From: Puniceicoccaceae bacterium
GTDB lineage: Bacteria > Verrucomicrobiota > Verrucomicrobiia > Opitutales > Coraliomargaritaceae
Length of the DNA: 36,689 bases
Assembly (NCBI GenBank): GCA_017854655.1
Contig: JAFMHF010000014.1
Span: 1 to 36,689 of the forward strand
Direction: 5' to 3'
The notes below the pieces were generated by a model that ran no database searches, was not told where the DNA came from, and saw nothing but the letters and a program-made list of their open reading frames with translations. Both the position numbers and the translations under genes were made by a program. Positions 8,919-18,478 of this stretch are shown in pieces (the first letter of the stretch is position 1; every line of letters begins with the position of its first letter).

Positions 8919-10043
8919 TTAGCGAATTGATCGCATCGGCACCAACTCAATCAAAGTCATCTCAGTCGGGCAATTCAAGCGAAGTGGTGGCAGCCCTTCG
9001 AATCGATTCGAGCCAGCGCCAGCTGAAACATTCAAGTAAGGAATGCCAATTCGCCTAAAACCTCTCGCCCACTCCTTCGGCACTTCACTGTCGATCACCA
9101 GCGCTCCATACCACGGCAAGCGAACTTGGCCGCCATGTGTATGCCCTGCCAAACAGAGATCGATCGGTAAATCCACGACCTTCAGCGCATAATCTGGCGC
9201 ATGGCCAAATAAAATACGAAAGTCACCAGACTTGGTTTGATCCAACCATTGCTCTACCGTACGCGTGGCCCAGAGTTGATTCTTCGATTGGTATAAACTT
9301 AAGCCATGCAAATTTATAGTTCCCCCGCCTGTATCAATCTGTGCAGAGCGCGACGACAATACCTGTAGTGGCGCCAATTGGTCTGCGCGAATACTGTAGA
9401 GTTCACGCTCGGTATCGCCATACACCGCATACGTACCGAGTCGCGGATTCACCTCTTTGATCAGAGCCAACAACTTCGGAAATTCAGATGCAAAAGTCGC
9501 AGGCGGTACGACTTGAAGAAAATCGCCCGTGTTGAGAATTAAATCAGGGCTCAGTGCTTTGATCTGTTCAAAGATCTCTACCTCATAGTCGGAGATGCTA
9601 CCCGCTTGAATATCTGAAATATGTAGCAGGCGGATCGGTTGAGTCAGTTTCGGCGTCTCTAGTCGCACATGGTGCACGACGAGGCGCTGCGGCTCTAGGT
9701 TAGTCACATAATACCGCAAACCCAATAAATCGACCGCAATGAACGCATACAGCAGCGCAATCCAAATTAGTTCCTTGCGCAGACCGCGCCATGTCGCCGC
9801 CAACAACGCAAAAAATACAGCCACGCCGATCAATGTCATCGGCAATTCCCATAGGTTAAAATCATAGGCCTTATGAATCTCTGTAAAATTGGGCCTCAAC
9901 ATCCCCGCTTTCACATATAAGAAATTGCGAATCAGCACATAGCAGAACACTACCAGCACCGAGCAGACCCCCAAGCGCCACTGGCGGCCGCCTCGACCGC
10001 GAGTACCAATATCGGTCATCGCCAATTCAGTCAACTCCTTCAT
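8919..10043 (-). CDS. Membrane-anchored metallophosphoesterase
   Basis: N-terminal TM segments then LLHISDIQAG, LILNTGDFLQ, YAVYGDTE, GHAPDY, LAGHTHGGQVRLPWYG; start placed at MKELTEL (ATGA overlap with upstream gene). Confidence 0.88.
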   Translation of the reverse strand: MKELTELAMTDIGTRGRGGRQWRLGVCSVLVVFCYVLIRNFLYVKAGMLRPNFTEIHKAYDFNLWELPMTLIGVAVFFALLAATWRGLRKELIWIALLYAFIAVDLLGLRYYVTNLEPQRLVVHHVRLETPKLTQPIRLLHISDIQAGSISDYEVEIFEQIKALSPDLILNTGDFLQVVPPATFASEFPKLLALIKEVNPRLGTYAVYGDTERELYSIRADQLAPLQVLSSRSAQIDTGGGTINLHGLSLYQSKNQLWATRTVEQWLDQTKSGDFRILFGHAPDYALKVVDLPIDLCLAGHTHGGQVRLPWYGALVIDSEVPKEWARGFRRIGIPYLNVSAGAGSNRFEGLPPLRLNCPTEMTLIELVPMRSIR

Positions 10044-10498
10044 CTGATCGATTGACGCCTCAATAGTAAACGCACGACAAAAGGTACAAGCGCAGGTGCT
10101 CCCACCAACCAACAAAGCAGCAGCTCAATAGGTGCCCGAAAGCCTGAACGCAGGCTTTTCTGATACATCATGCTGCCAAGGGCTAAATTCATAATCTGAA
10201 AGTTACAATAAAATGACAGAAATGCGACAGGGTGGCGCGTCAGTCCTTGCGCTGCTGAATAACTGAGCTCTGCCATAGGGTCTGGAAACAGCGAAGCGTG
10301 ATACCACTTCCATAACAATACAAAAAGCACTGCGCAATAAAGCGGCGCCACTAGCAAAGGTTGCGCCAGCAACCGTACCAACCGCGCATCAGGCAACACA
10401 ATCATACCGAACCACAGCGGCAGCGTCATACACGCTAGGAACCAGAACGTACTATCCAGATGCGATGCAGCAAATATATCAATCAGCCAAATGGGCAT
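10040..10498 (-). CDS. Hypothetical integral membrane protein (DUF4281-like architecture, tentative)
   Basis: 152-aa hydrophobic ORF with about four TM segments; 4-nt overlap with downstream metallophosphoesterase. Confidence 0.7.
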   Translation of the reverse strand: MPIWLIDIFAASHLDSTFWFLACMTLPLWFGMIVLPDARLVRLLAQPLLVAPLYCAVLFVLLWKWYHASLFPDPMAELSYSAAQGLTRHPVAFLSFYCNFQIMNLALGSMMYQKSLRSGFRAPIELLLCWLVGAPALVPFVVRLLLRRQSIR

Positions 10499-10608
10499 GC
10501 GCTAAGAGAGTGAGAAGGTAGGAATGTGCGAAGGTATGACAGTAGCGTATATCAGGGAATTTCCACTTTTTCACTCTCACTCGACCGAAGGTCGTCTCAC
10601 TTTCACTC

Positions 10609-11526
10609 TCACTCATTGTTGGAAACAATGGTCGAGTAAGCTTCGATATAACGCTCTAGAGTGCCTGCGAGTACCGCTTCCGGCAATGCTGGCGGTGGTG
10701 GTGTTTTATCCCAATCCAACGACTCCAAGTAATCGCGCACAAACTGTTTATCAAACGACGGCTGCGCACCGCCCGGAGCGTAGCCCTCACGGGGCCAGTA
10801 ACGCGAAGAGTCTGGGGTCAAAATCTCGTCAATCAGGTAGAGTTCACCCGCTTCATCCAGGCCAAACTCAAACTTGGTATCGGCCAAAATCAAATTGGCC
10901 GCCTCCGCCCGCTCCACTCCCATTTGGTACAGGGCGATACTCAAATCGTGCACCCGCTGAAATAACTCCTCGCCGATCAACTTTGCCGCATCCGCACAAT
11001 CGATCGGCATATCATGGCCGCTCGCGACTTTAGTCGTCGGTGTAAACAGCGGCTTCGGCAGTTGGCTGCTGTCCTGCAGGCCTTGGGGTAATCCATATTC
11101 AAACAGCTTACCCGTCTCTTGGTAGACCTTCCAACCTGATCCAGACAGATAACCACGCGCCACTGCCTCAATTGGCAAGGGCTTGAGCTTCTTCACGATC
11201 ATACTTCGGTGCTGCAACTCTGGGTGAATCTTCCCCAGCTCGACGATCCGCGCCGCATGCTCATCGACTAAATGGTGCTGGGTAATCGCAGCCGCACGAG
11301 CGAACCAGTAGAGACTGATCTGCGTCAATAATACGCCCTTGCCCGCGAGGCCCTCATTCATAATTACATCGAAGGCCGACACACGATCGCTGGCCACCAT
11401 TAGCAAGGCATCGCCTAGATCAAACACGTCACGCACCTTTCCGGATGCGACCAGCGGATACGGCAATCCTTTGACCTCAAGGAGCGGTTCAACTGGCAGC
11501 GGAAAAGGCAAAGAATCAATATTCAT
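10609..11526 (-). CDS. purC: Phosphoribosylaminoimidazole-succinocarboxamide synthase
   Basis: GKVRDVFDLGDALLMVASDRVSAFDVIMNEG, ARGYLSGSGWKVY, DTKFEFGLD, LIDEILTPDSSRYWP. Confidence 0.97.
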   Translation of the reverse strand: MNIDSLPFPLPVEPLLEVKGLPYPLVASGKVRDVFDLGDALLMVASDRVSAFDVIMNEGLAGKGVLLTQISLYWFARAAAITQHHLVDEHAARIVELGKIHPELQHRSMIVKKLKPLPIEAVARGYLSGSGWKVYQETGKLFEYGLPQGLQDSSQLPKPLFTPTTKVASGHDMPIDCADAAKLIGEELFQRVHDLSIALYQMGVERAEAANLILADTKFEFGLDEAGELYLIDEILTPDSSRYWPREGYAPGGAQPSFDKQFVRDYLESLDWDKTPPPPALPEAVLAGTLERYIEAYSTIVSNNE

Positions 11527-11655
11527 ATTACTTTAATTAGTTCCTCAAAGCGCATGGGCAAACGGTTTCTCAACAGATTGGGAAAAAATGTATCATTTCT
11601 TAAAAAAGTCTTGCAGGCCGTGCGCTGAAACGTAGCTTCCGTGACTTCGCATCAC

Positions 11656-11736
<81 letters not shown>

Positions 11737-11793
11737 TAAAGCCCTTGGTCGCTTCAAGCACTGAGGGTTTTTTAATGCCTACAGACTCAAAAC

Positions 11794-11870
11794 GGGAGGG
11801 ACGACTTCCGTGTCGTCCGCATTAGCCCTGAACAGATAGAGCTGCAGTCCGCACGGAAGCGGTTCCTCCC
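11794..11870. repeat. Inverted-repeat/hairpin element A
   Basis: Arms 11794-11812 GGGAGGGACGACTTCCGTG and 11852-11870 CACGGAAGCGGTTCCTCCC (16/19 complementary); internal perfect hairpin GGACGAC-ttccgt-GTCGTCC at 11799-11818. Confidence 0.75.
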
Positions 11871-11899
11871 TTCCATGCGGAAGAGTTTTCCAAAATCCC

Positions 11900-12925
11900 C
11901 TACTTAAACCCAAACAGCTTCTTCAATGTACTCAGTGTGCCAGAGGAAATCTTTGGCTTTGTGCCGCCCATATCCAACACACGACGGCAATCCTGTTGCT
12001 TCAAAAGCGTCGGACTATAAGCCAATATTTTGACATCTCCAAGGCGACCGTCGATGGCTTCCTCCGCAAAACGCGGGGTCCACTCTTTCGGCACACCATA
12101 CTGCGAAAATGCGATATCCCAAGCCACCAACTGCTTGCCTGCATACGGGCGTGTGACCAAAGCTGGATACGCTTTGACAAAGTCAGGCACATCAGCGGTC
12201 TGCACCCGAATGCGCGCAATCGCCGGAATCAATTTTAGATATTCATACAGGTTGCTCACCTGCCCTTGGCGGATCGATTCATAGAAATCGAGCGGATTGA
12301 TGCTCACCAAGTTCATCCCATTCCACATGCCATGCCGGTTTTTACTACCGAACTGCTGGCGATCATACCACCCCTGAAAATCATTCGTCAGGCGAAAGCC
12401 GATTTCAAAATGCAGATGCGCCCGCGTGCGTGGAATCGAATACGACGCCGAACGACCCATAATGCCGAGCTTCGCGCCCGAATCAACCCGAGCTCCGACG
12501 ATGATGCCCTGCCCGACACTCGCCAAATGGGCGTAGAGCGTGTGGAACGCAGGCACCTGTTGATCATGCTCAACCACAATATAGCGGCCATAACTGCTAT
12601 GCCCAGCAGTTTTGCTCACATGCACAACACGCCCAGGTAAGACGGCATACACCGCATCGGTAGGTTCGCCGCGGCGATCCCGATCGATCGGAAACAGATC
12701 CAAGCCCTCGTGAAAGCGAGCGCCACTACTGCGCACACAGCCAAACAGGCCGGACTCTGGCACGCCCGAAGCAGTCGATTGGATAAATGTCTCGATAGAC
12801 TGACCATTTTGAAACGCTGGATTCGGCGTTGGCCAAATCAATCCCGCCTGTAGACACAATTGCGAGAGTAGCACAACCGCACCAATTGCCAGCCGTTGAG
12901 CTAGTCGTAAATACATAAACAACAC
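11900..12925 (-). CDS. M23 family metallopeptidase (LytM/peptidoglycan endopeptidase-like)
   Basis: FHEGLDLFPID...YAVLPGRVVHVSKTAGHSSYGRYIVVEHD...HTLYAHL...AHLHFEIG; signal-peptide-like N-terminus. Confidence 0.93.
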   Translation of the reverse strand: MLFMYLRLAQRLAIGAVVLLSQLCLQAGLIWPTPNPAFQNGQSIETFIQSTASGVPESGLFGCVRSSGARFHEGLDLFPIDRDRRGEPTDAVYAVLPGRVVHVSKTAGHSSYGRYIVVEHDQQVPAFHTLYAHLASVGQGIIVGARVDSGAKLGIMGRSASYSIPRTRAHLHFEIGFRLTNDFQGWYDRQQFGSKNRHGMWNGMNLVSINPLDFYESIRQGQVSNLYEYLKLIPAIARIRVQTADVPDFVKAYPALVTRPYAGKQLVAWDIAFSQYGVPKEWTPRFAEEAIDGRLGDVKILAYSPTLLKQQDCRRVLDMGGTKPKISSGTLSTLKKLFGFK

Positions 12926-12937
12926 AGTTCGTCCGAA

Positions 12938-13456
12938 TTAATACTTATAATGCGACTGCAGCTCTTGAATGCTCGCCTTTAGATCGATCACGAACTGACC
13001 TAGCTCATCATCAGGAATTTCCACAAAAGTATAGAACTGACCGTCTTCGATCGTACCACTTAAGCGTATCGCCCCTAAAGGTTGTCCATTGCAGGTAAAA
13101 ACGATGCGACTACCGCGATGAGTCACTGAGCGACGATACAGCTCACGACTGCCCTTATCCGTAATCTGAACCAGCAAAGCCATCCCCAGATCGACCTTCA
13201 CCATCTCAACATTAATAATATCATATTCTCCGACGACTGGCTCTCGCTCGAGTTTGATAGCCGTGCCCGAGATCGGCAGAGTGACCTTGCTACCACTGCC
13301 ACCCCCATAGTCGATGCCACGCGCCTCGATCATTAAGCGAGGCACTTGCATATTCTCAATTTCGTTTTTAAAGCCTTGGATGCTCTCAAAGCAGCCAGCC
13401 GAAAAGAACAGCGACATCAGTAGACTCGCGTGGGTCAAATATTTACGGAAAATCAT
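12938..13456 (-). CDS. Putative lipoprotein, hypothetical
   Basis: Signal and lipobox-like LLMSLFFSAGC; no family recognised; immediately upstream of the M23 peptidase gene. Confidence 0.75.
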   Translation of the reverse strand: MIFRKYLTHASLLMSLFFSAGCFESIQGFKNEIENMQVPRLMIEARGIDYGGGSGSKVTLPISGTAIKLEREPVVGEYDIINVEMVKVDLGMALLVQITDKGSRELYRRSVTHRGSRIVFTCNGQPLGAIRLSGTIEDGQFYTFVEIPDDELGQFVIDLKASIQELQSHYKY

Positions 13457-13471
13457 CGTATTGAATTGTAA

Positions 13472-13969
13472 TTATAAAATAATATCACCGAGCGTATCCT
13501 GAATCTTGAGCATCAAGTCCGTGGAGATTTCCACGATGGGCACCTCTATCTCCTGCTTGGTTTTTACATGTCGGTACAGTTGAGTGCCTGCTGTCTGCCG
13601 TTTACCTACGGCACGCACTACTCGTTTACGTTCTAGCATTAGCGCCAGTAAATGCTTCAAGGCATCGGTCTCTGCGAGGCCATCCGCTTGATCGTTCTGA
13701 TACAGCGACAGAAAAAAGTCTTCCGCAGAAGCGACTGTTTCGCGGACGTTCGTGCTCTCATCATCAGGATCTTTTACCACGCGCATCCAACGCCCAAGAA
13801 TCTCACCTGGTAGTTCATAAGTATCGACTTCATCCGGCAACACATCCGCACGGCCCATTTCACCAGCCTCGACATCTTTAAAAATCAAGCAGGCAACGCG
13901 ATTCCCCGGGGTAAAGGGAAGCTGTGAGAGCGAAGATTTACGTGCGATACTTTTAAAATGCCATTCCAT
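13472..13969 (-). CDS. Hypothetical protein
   Basis: Start placed at MEWHFKSIARKSSLSQLPFTPGNRVACLIFKD...; the tracked 43-residue extension looks non-coding. Confidence 0.7.
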   Translation of the reverse strand: MEWHFKSIARKSSLSQLPFTPGNRVACLIFKDVEAGEMGRADVLPDEVDTYELPGEILGRWMRVVKDPDDESTNVRETVASAEDFFLSLYQNDQADGLAETDALKHLLALMLERKRVVRAVGKRQTAGTQLYRHVKTKQEIEVPIVEISTDLMLKIQDTLGDIIL

Positions 13970-14299
13970 AAGAGCGTAACAATGAAAGCCGAAACAGTGC
14001 GACTGATTGCCTGCGATGCAATCAAAATGCCGATAACCTTCGAAGGCTATTTTCGTTGCAGGATTTCGACGATAATTGAAATTTAGAAAATCTCTCAATT
14101 CACTGAGATTGCAATCCGTTTATGCCTCGAAATATTGCCATAGGAGACGTGCATGGCTGCCTGTATTCTTGAGGATAAATCATTCGCCTAAGTTCGCGCA
14201 CGTAAAGCGCATGCCAACGCTAGCATATGCTCGATCCCGTCTGACGGGGATAAACTTCTAAATCTAGGCTGGTTCGATAACGTCAAAATGCTTGATCAC

Positions 14300-14367
14300 A
14301 GGAGCGAGGGCGACTCGCCCTTGTTTCCACCGGCATGACTCAACGTCGGCGAGTCGCCCACGCTCCT
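14300..14367. repeat. Inverted-repeat/hairpin element B
   Basis: Arms AGGAGCGAGGGCGACTCGCC (14300-14319) and GGCGAGTCGCCCACGCTCCT (14348-14367), 19/20 complementary, 28-nt loop; each arm contains its own palindrome (GGGCGA-C-TCGCCC; GGCGA-G-TCGCC). Confidence 0.85.
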
Positions 14368-14454
14368 ATAGCGGTCTAGATTTCGAAAAAAGATTCACTC
14401 TGACACATTCAAAGTTCGACCTCGTAAGTTCAATGTTCGACGCTCACTTCCACT

Positions 14455-15009
14455 ATGTCCAATCCAGCACAACATCTTGGCCTCCTTTTGATTGATTTCC
14501 AGGACCCTTTTCTCAACGCCATTCCGGATCGTGAGCGCCTGCTCAAGCGCACTAGCTTCGCGGTCGAGGCCGCTTCGCTCCTTGGTTGCTCGCTCGCAGT
14601 CACTGAACAACTCCCTGCAAAACTCGGCAACACCACTGCTACGCTCAAACAAATATTACCGGAAAACACACCCGTCTTCGACAAAAATACCTTTTCTGCG
14701 ATGGACGCCGATGGGCTAGGCCGCTGGATCGAGAGCAATCAAATTGACCACTTGCTATTGGTTGGGCTCGAAACTTCAGTTTGCATTTATCAAACCGCCG
14801 TCCAAGCGATCGGTGACGACATCGGCGTCACTCTCCTCTCGGACTGCATCAGCGAGCGGCGGCCGGAAGACCGCGAGCCAGTGCTCAAACAACTCCTCTC
14901 CATGGATGCGCACGTCCTACCCTCCGAGACGATCTTCTACAGCCTACTCGGCGGCGCAGCCCATCCACAGTTCCGCGAGTTCACGCAGATCGTCAAGCGT
15001 TACAGTTAA
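14455..15009 (+). CDS. Isochorismatase-family cysteine hydrolase
   Basis: GLLLIDFQDPFL, DKNTFSAM, LLVGLETSVCIYQTA: Asp-Lys-Cys catalytic set. Confidence 0.9.
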   Translation: MSNPAQHLGLLLIDFQDPFLNAIPDRERLLKRTSFAVEAASLLGCSLAVTEQLPAKLGNTTATLKQILPENTPVFDKNTFSAMDADGLGRWIESNQIDHLLLVGLETSVCIYQTAVQAIGDDIGVTLLSDCISERRPEDREPVLKQLLSMDAHVLPSETIFYSLLGGAAHPQFREFTQIVKRYS

Positions 15010-15217
15010 GCCGCCATCCCGTACTAGCACACATTGCCAGTGTCGCGACACTTCAGCGCCCCGAGCCACCAACGCAAAGCTGATTCCAGCGAAATATCGA
15101 TGACGCCGCAATATTGACTTTCGCCCAACCACACGTTGCATTTTAACTCTGTCACCCTAGTCATCGGTGGCGACCGCCTTTTCATTTTGCATTCTCCACT
15201 GACCACTCCTGACAATC

Positions 15218-16318
15218 ATGGGTAATTCCTTCGGCACACTTTTTCGTATTTCTACTTGGGGCGAGAGCCACGGCGGCGGCATCGGCGTCGTAATCGACGG
15301 TTGTCCACCGCGCCTACCGATTACAGTCGAAGAAATTCAATTCGAACTCGACCGTCGCCGCCCAGGCCAGAGCGACATTACTACGCCGCGCAAGGAGAGC
15401 GATGCCGCGACCATCGTATCTGGCGTCTTCGAAGGCCAGACCCTCGGCACCCCCATCGGCATTTATGTGCCCAATGGCGATCATCGCCCCTCCGCTTACG
15501 CGGAGATGAAGGATAAATTCCGGCCTTCACACGCCGACTTTACCTATCAAGCCAAATTCGGCATTCGCAACCATGAAGGCGGCGGACGTTCATCCGCACG
15601 CGAGACCATCGGCCGCGTCGCCGCTGGCGCAGTGGCCAAGAAAATCCTCAAGCTTGCCGGCGATATCGACGTGCGTGCCTACATCACACGCGTGCATGAT
15701 ATCGAAATGCCAGCCTCCGACGAATTTCCGACTCTCGAACAAGTCGAGGCTAGCCCAGTGCGTTGCCCACACCCCGCAACTGCTGAGAAAATGATCGAGC
15801 GCATTAAAGCCGTGCGTAACGAAGGCGACTCAGTCGGCGGCATTATCGAATGCCGCGTGCGTAACCTTCCAGTCGGACTTGGCGTGCCCGTATTTGATCG
15901 CCTCGAAGCAGATCTGGCCAAGGCCATGCTGTCCATCCCCGCGACTAAGGGCTTCGAGGTCGGCAGCGGTTTCGGCGGCTCACAGCAGCTTGGTTCGGAG
16001 CACAACGACATCTTTATCAACAAAGACGGCAAAATCGGCACCGAGACCAACCGTTCCGGTGGCGTCCAAGGTGGCATCAGCAACGGCGAAGAACTCATTT
16101 TTCGCATCGCCTTCAAGCCTACTGCCACACTGATTCAAAACCAACGTACCGTCGATACAGGCGGCACCGAAACGGAGCTCATGGGCCGCGGGCGCCATGA
16201 CCCTTGCGTCGTGCCGCGCGCCGTGCCGATCGTCGAGTCCATGGCCGCCCTTGTGTTAGTCGACCACTGGATGCGTCACCAAGCACACTGCCAAAGCTTC
16301 GATTTCGAAAGCAAATAG
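15218..16318 (+). CDS. aroC: Chorismate synthase
   Basis: [76 protein letters not shown]. Confidence 0.98.
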   Translation: MGNSFGTLFRISTWGESHGGGIGVVIDGCPPRLPITVEEIQFELDRRRPGQSDITTPRKESDAATIVSGVFEGQTLGTPIGIYVPNGDHRPSAYAEMKDKFRPSHADFTYQAKFGIRNHEGGGRSSARETIGRVAAGAVAKKILKLAGDIDVRAYITRVHDIEMPASDEFPTLEQVEASPVRCPHPATAEKMIERIKAVRNEGDSVGGIIECRVRNLPVGLGVPVFDRLEADLAKAMLSIPATKGFEVGSGFGGSQQLGSEHNDIFINKDGKIGTETNRSGGVQGGISNGEELIFRIAFKPTATLIQNQRTVDTGGTETELMGRGRHDPCVVPRAVPIVESMAALVLVDHWMRHQAHCQSFDFESK

Positions 16319-16384
16319 AACAACCAGAGGTTTTAGCCCTCCAATCTTATCCTGCAGGTTTCACGTTTCAGTTTCCCACCACCG

Positions 16385-17119
16385 ATGTCCGATCAAGCTC
16401 CACTGGTTTATCTTATTTACGGCATCCCCGGAAGCGGCCGACGCGACGTCCTGTTCGACCTGATCGACGGTGGTCTCGAAGGTAAAGAGCAAGTGCTCTA
16501 CTTCCACCCAGAAGGCGAAGCGACAAGCCCCTTTGATGAGCAACTTGAAGCGCTCGACACTGTCAGCATCGTCAATTGGAAGCTAAGCGATGCCAGCGTG
16601 GTCCACGACCAAATCGACGCCGCACCAGAAAAGATTATTTTTCTCGCCCCCGGCAACAGCGATCCAGCGGATGCCGCTGAAGCTATCAAGTCGTGGACCG
16701 ATCTCAATAACTGCCAGATCGCACGAATCATAACGGTTGTCCACTGCGCTTTCCTTTCTGAAAACAGCGCCGCAAAAGCGTGGTTCGATGCCTGTATTCA
16801 TTTCTCAGATGTCGTGCTGCTCAACCGTCGCGAAGGCGTGAACAATAAGTGGGTCAAAGACTTCGAAGTCGGCTACCGCAAACAATTCTCTCCCGCCCGC
16901 TTCCTAATGGTAAAAAAAGGCCGCGTCGCCAACCCGCTCGAAGTGCTCGAACCCGAAGCCCGACGGCTCTCACTCTATTTTGATGAACTCATCCCGATCG
17001 AGGACGATGAGTTCGAAGACGACGAGCAACCGCAGGACACTAAGCCCGACAAGTACATTGAGCGCAGAGAAAGCGGTCAGCGCGCCTATCCCGTGCCCGA
17101 TATCAAGCAACGGCTCTAA
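16385..17119 (+). CDS. CobW/COG0523-like P-loop protein with degenerate nucleotide-binding motifs (tentative)
   Basis: LVYLIYGIPGSGRRDVLFDLIDGG at the Walker A position; FSDVVLLNRREGVNN at the position of vvlNKxD. Confidence 0.65.
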   Translation: MSDQAPLVYLIYGIPGSGRRDVLFDLIDGGLEGKEQVLYFHPEGEATSPFDEQLEALDTVSIVNWKLSDASVVHDQIDAAPEKIIFLAPGNSDPADAAEAIKSWTDLNNCQIARIITVVHCAFLSENSAAKAWFDACIHFSDVVLLNRREGVNNKWVKDFEVGYRKQFSPARFLMVKKGRVANPLEVLEPEARRLSLYFDELIPIEDDEFEDDEQPQDTKPDKYIERRESGQRAYPVPDIKQRL

Positions 17120-17232
17120 GCAAAAGTTAAAGTGAACAGGCGTAGCAATAAGCTATAAATAAACATAGCAGAAATCAGTATTCTGATGGTCCTAACAGAC
17201 GGATCGGTTCCAAATGAATCACAAACGGCCTA

Positions 17233-18261
17233 CTATTCTACACGACTCAATCGCGCCACGTCCCGACCTTGAATCATCTCCCACAAGCGCACACGTGTGA
17301 GTTTGGACGAGTCTCGAAAATACATCATCTCGGCGTGCTGGTCCGCTCGTGCAGGATCAATACGAATCCCCCACAGTGGCACTACCGAGTCCGGCCACAT
17401 CGCATAACGAACATCTCCCACAACCAAAGGATCATCGGAATGCAGAGTCACATAACCCTGCGAGAAAAAGCGGAAGCGCTCAACGTCACTGCCCATTACC
17501 GAATCAGGATCAACCAGCGCGGCAGTGTCTTTGACCGTGAATACTTCGACTGATTGCCCCTCATAGAGTCGCGGAACTGCCCCTGGTCCGAGCCATACAG
17601 CATCGACGTAATAGCGCCCCTCAAAACGATAGATCATGCGCCACAGCATGGTATTCCCAAACGATGGACGAATCGAATACTGCTCGGGCTGATGGCCGCG
17701 CTCTGCAGCCAGAAGCTCGGCCACCTGCGTCGCCTTGAAATGCTGAAGGCCACAGAATCCAAAATAAAAGGCGCAGAAGATCAGCGCAGCCTGCGCAAAG
17801 CGCGGACGTCGCCAAGTAAACGCAAACAAGGTCAACAATACCAGCGGCAGCGTAAAAATGGGGTCGATCACCGAAATAATATCCCAAGACTCACGAATAT
17901 CACTGAATGGCCAATACAGCATAGTGCCATAACTAGTGCAGGCATCCAGCATGCCATGCGTCAATGCGCCCAGCACCGCAAAGAGTGCACACTGCCGGAA
18001 GGGAAGCTTCGATCGAAACAACAGGAGTTTAAACAGCACTGCTGTGCAGAGTCCAATCAGTGGTGCAACAATCAGTGCATGCGAAAAATGCCGATGATAT
18101 TGTAAGGTCAATAGCGGATCGGCAGCAGAGCGTATCAGCACATCAAGATCCGGAACCGCTCCTGCCACCCCACCAATAAGCACCGCCCAACGAGCTTGTT
18201 CACGCGAGCTAACCGCGACGGCAACCGCCGCTCCGATGCTGAATTGTGTGAGAGGATCCAT
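17233..18261 (-). CDS. YdjM/LexA-binding-like membrane-bound metal-dependent hydrolase family
   Basis: MDPLTQFSIGAAVAVAV...GGVAGAVPDLDVLIRSAADPLLTLQYHRHFSHALIVAPLIG...LGALTHGMLDACTSYGT; start at MDPLTQ. Confidence 0.88.
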   Translation of the reverse strand: MDPLTQFSIGAAVAVAVSSREQARWAVLIGGVAGAVPDLDVLIRSAADPLLTLQYHRHFSHALIVAPLIGLCTAVLFKLLLFRSKLPFRQCALFAVLGALTHGMLDACTSYGTMLYWPFSDIRESWDIISVIDPIFTLPLVLLTLFAFTWRRPRFAQAALIFCAFYFGFCGLQHFKATQVAELLAAERGHQPEQYSIRPSFGNTMLWRMIYRFEGRYYVDAVWLGPGAVPRLYEGQSVEVFTVKDTAALVDPDSVMGSDVERFRFFSQGYVTLHSDDPLVVGDVRYAMWPDSVVPLWGIRIDPARADQHAEMMYFRDSSKLTRVRLWEMIQGRDVARLSRVE

Positions 18262-18478
18262 ACCCGTATAAAATAGGAACTCTCCAAACAAGCGCCATCA
18301 TGAATTTGAACCAATCTCAATCAGCCATACGATTGCCTCTGAGCTATAGATAAAATGCTCGGCGACTGTTGTCGCTCGTGGCCATCAGAGGGCCAATATT
18401 CATCTCGCGAAACGGGCGCGACACCAACAAAAAATTGAGCGCGACATTGAGAATGGCTATGCGCCATCAGCATGACAG

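Noticed and set aside
11737-11776. Possible terminator after tRNA-Glu (AGCCCTTGG...CTGAGGGTTTTTT)
   Set aside because: T tract is good but the stem pairs poorly (only about 4-5 contiguous pairs); not called as a feature.
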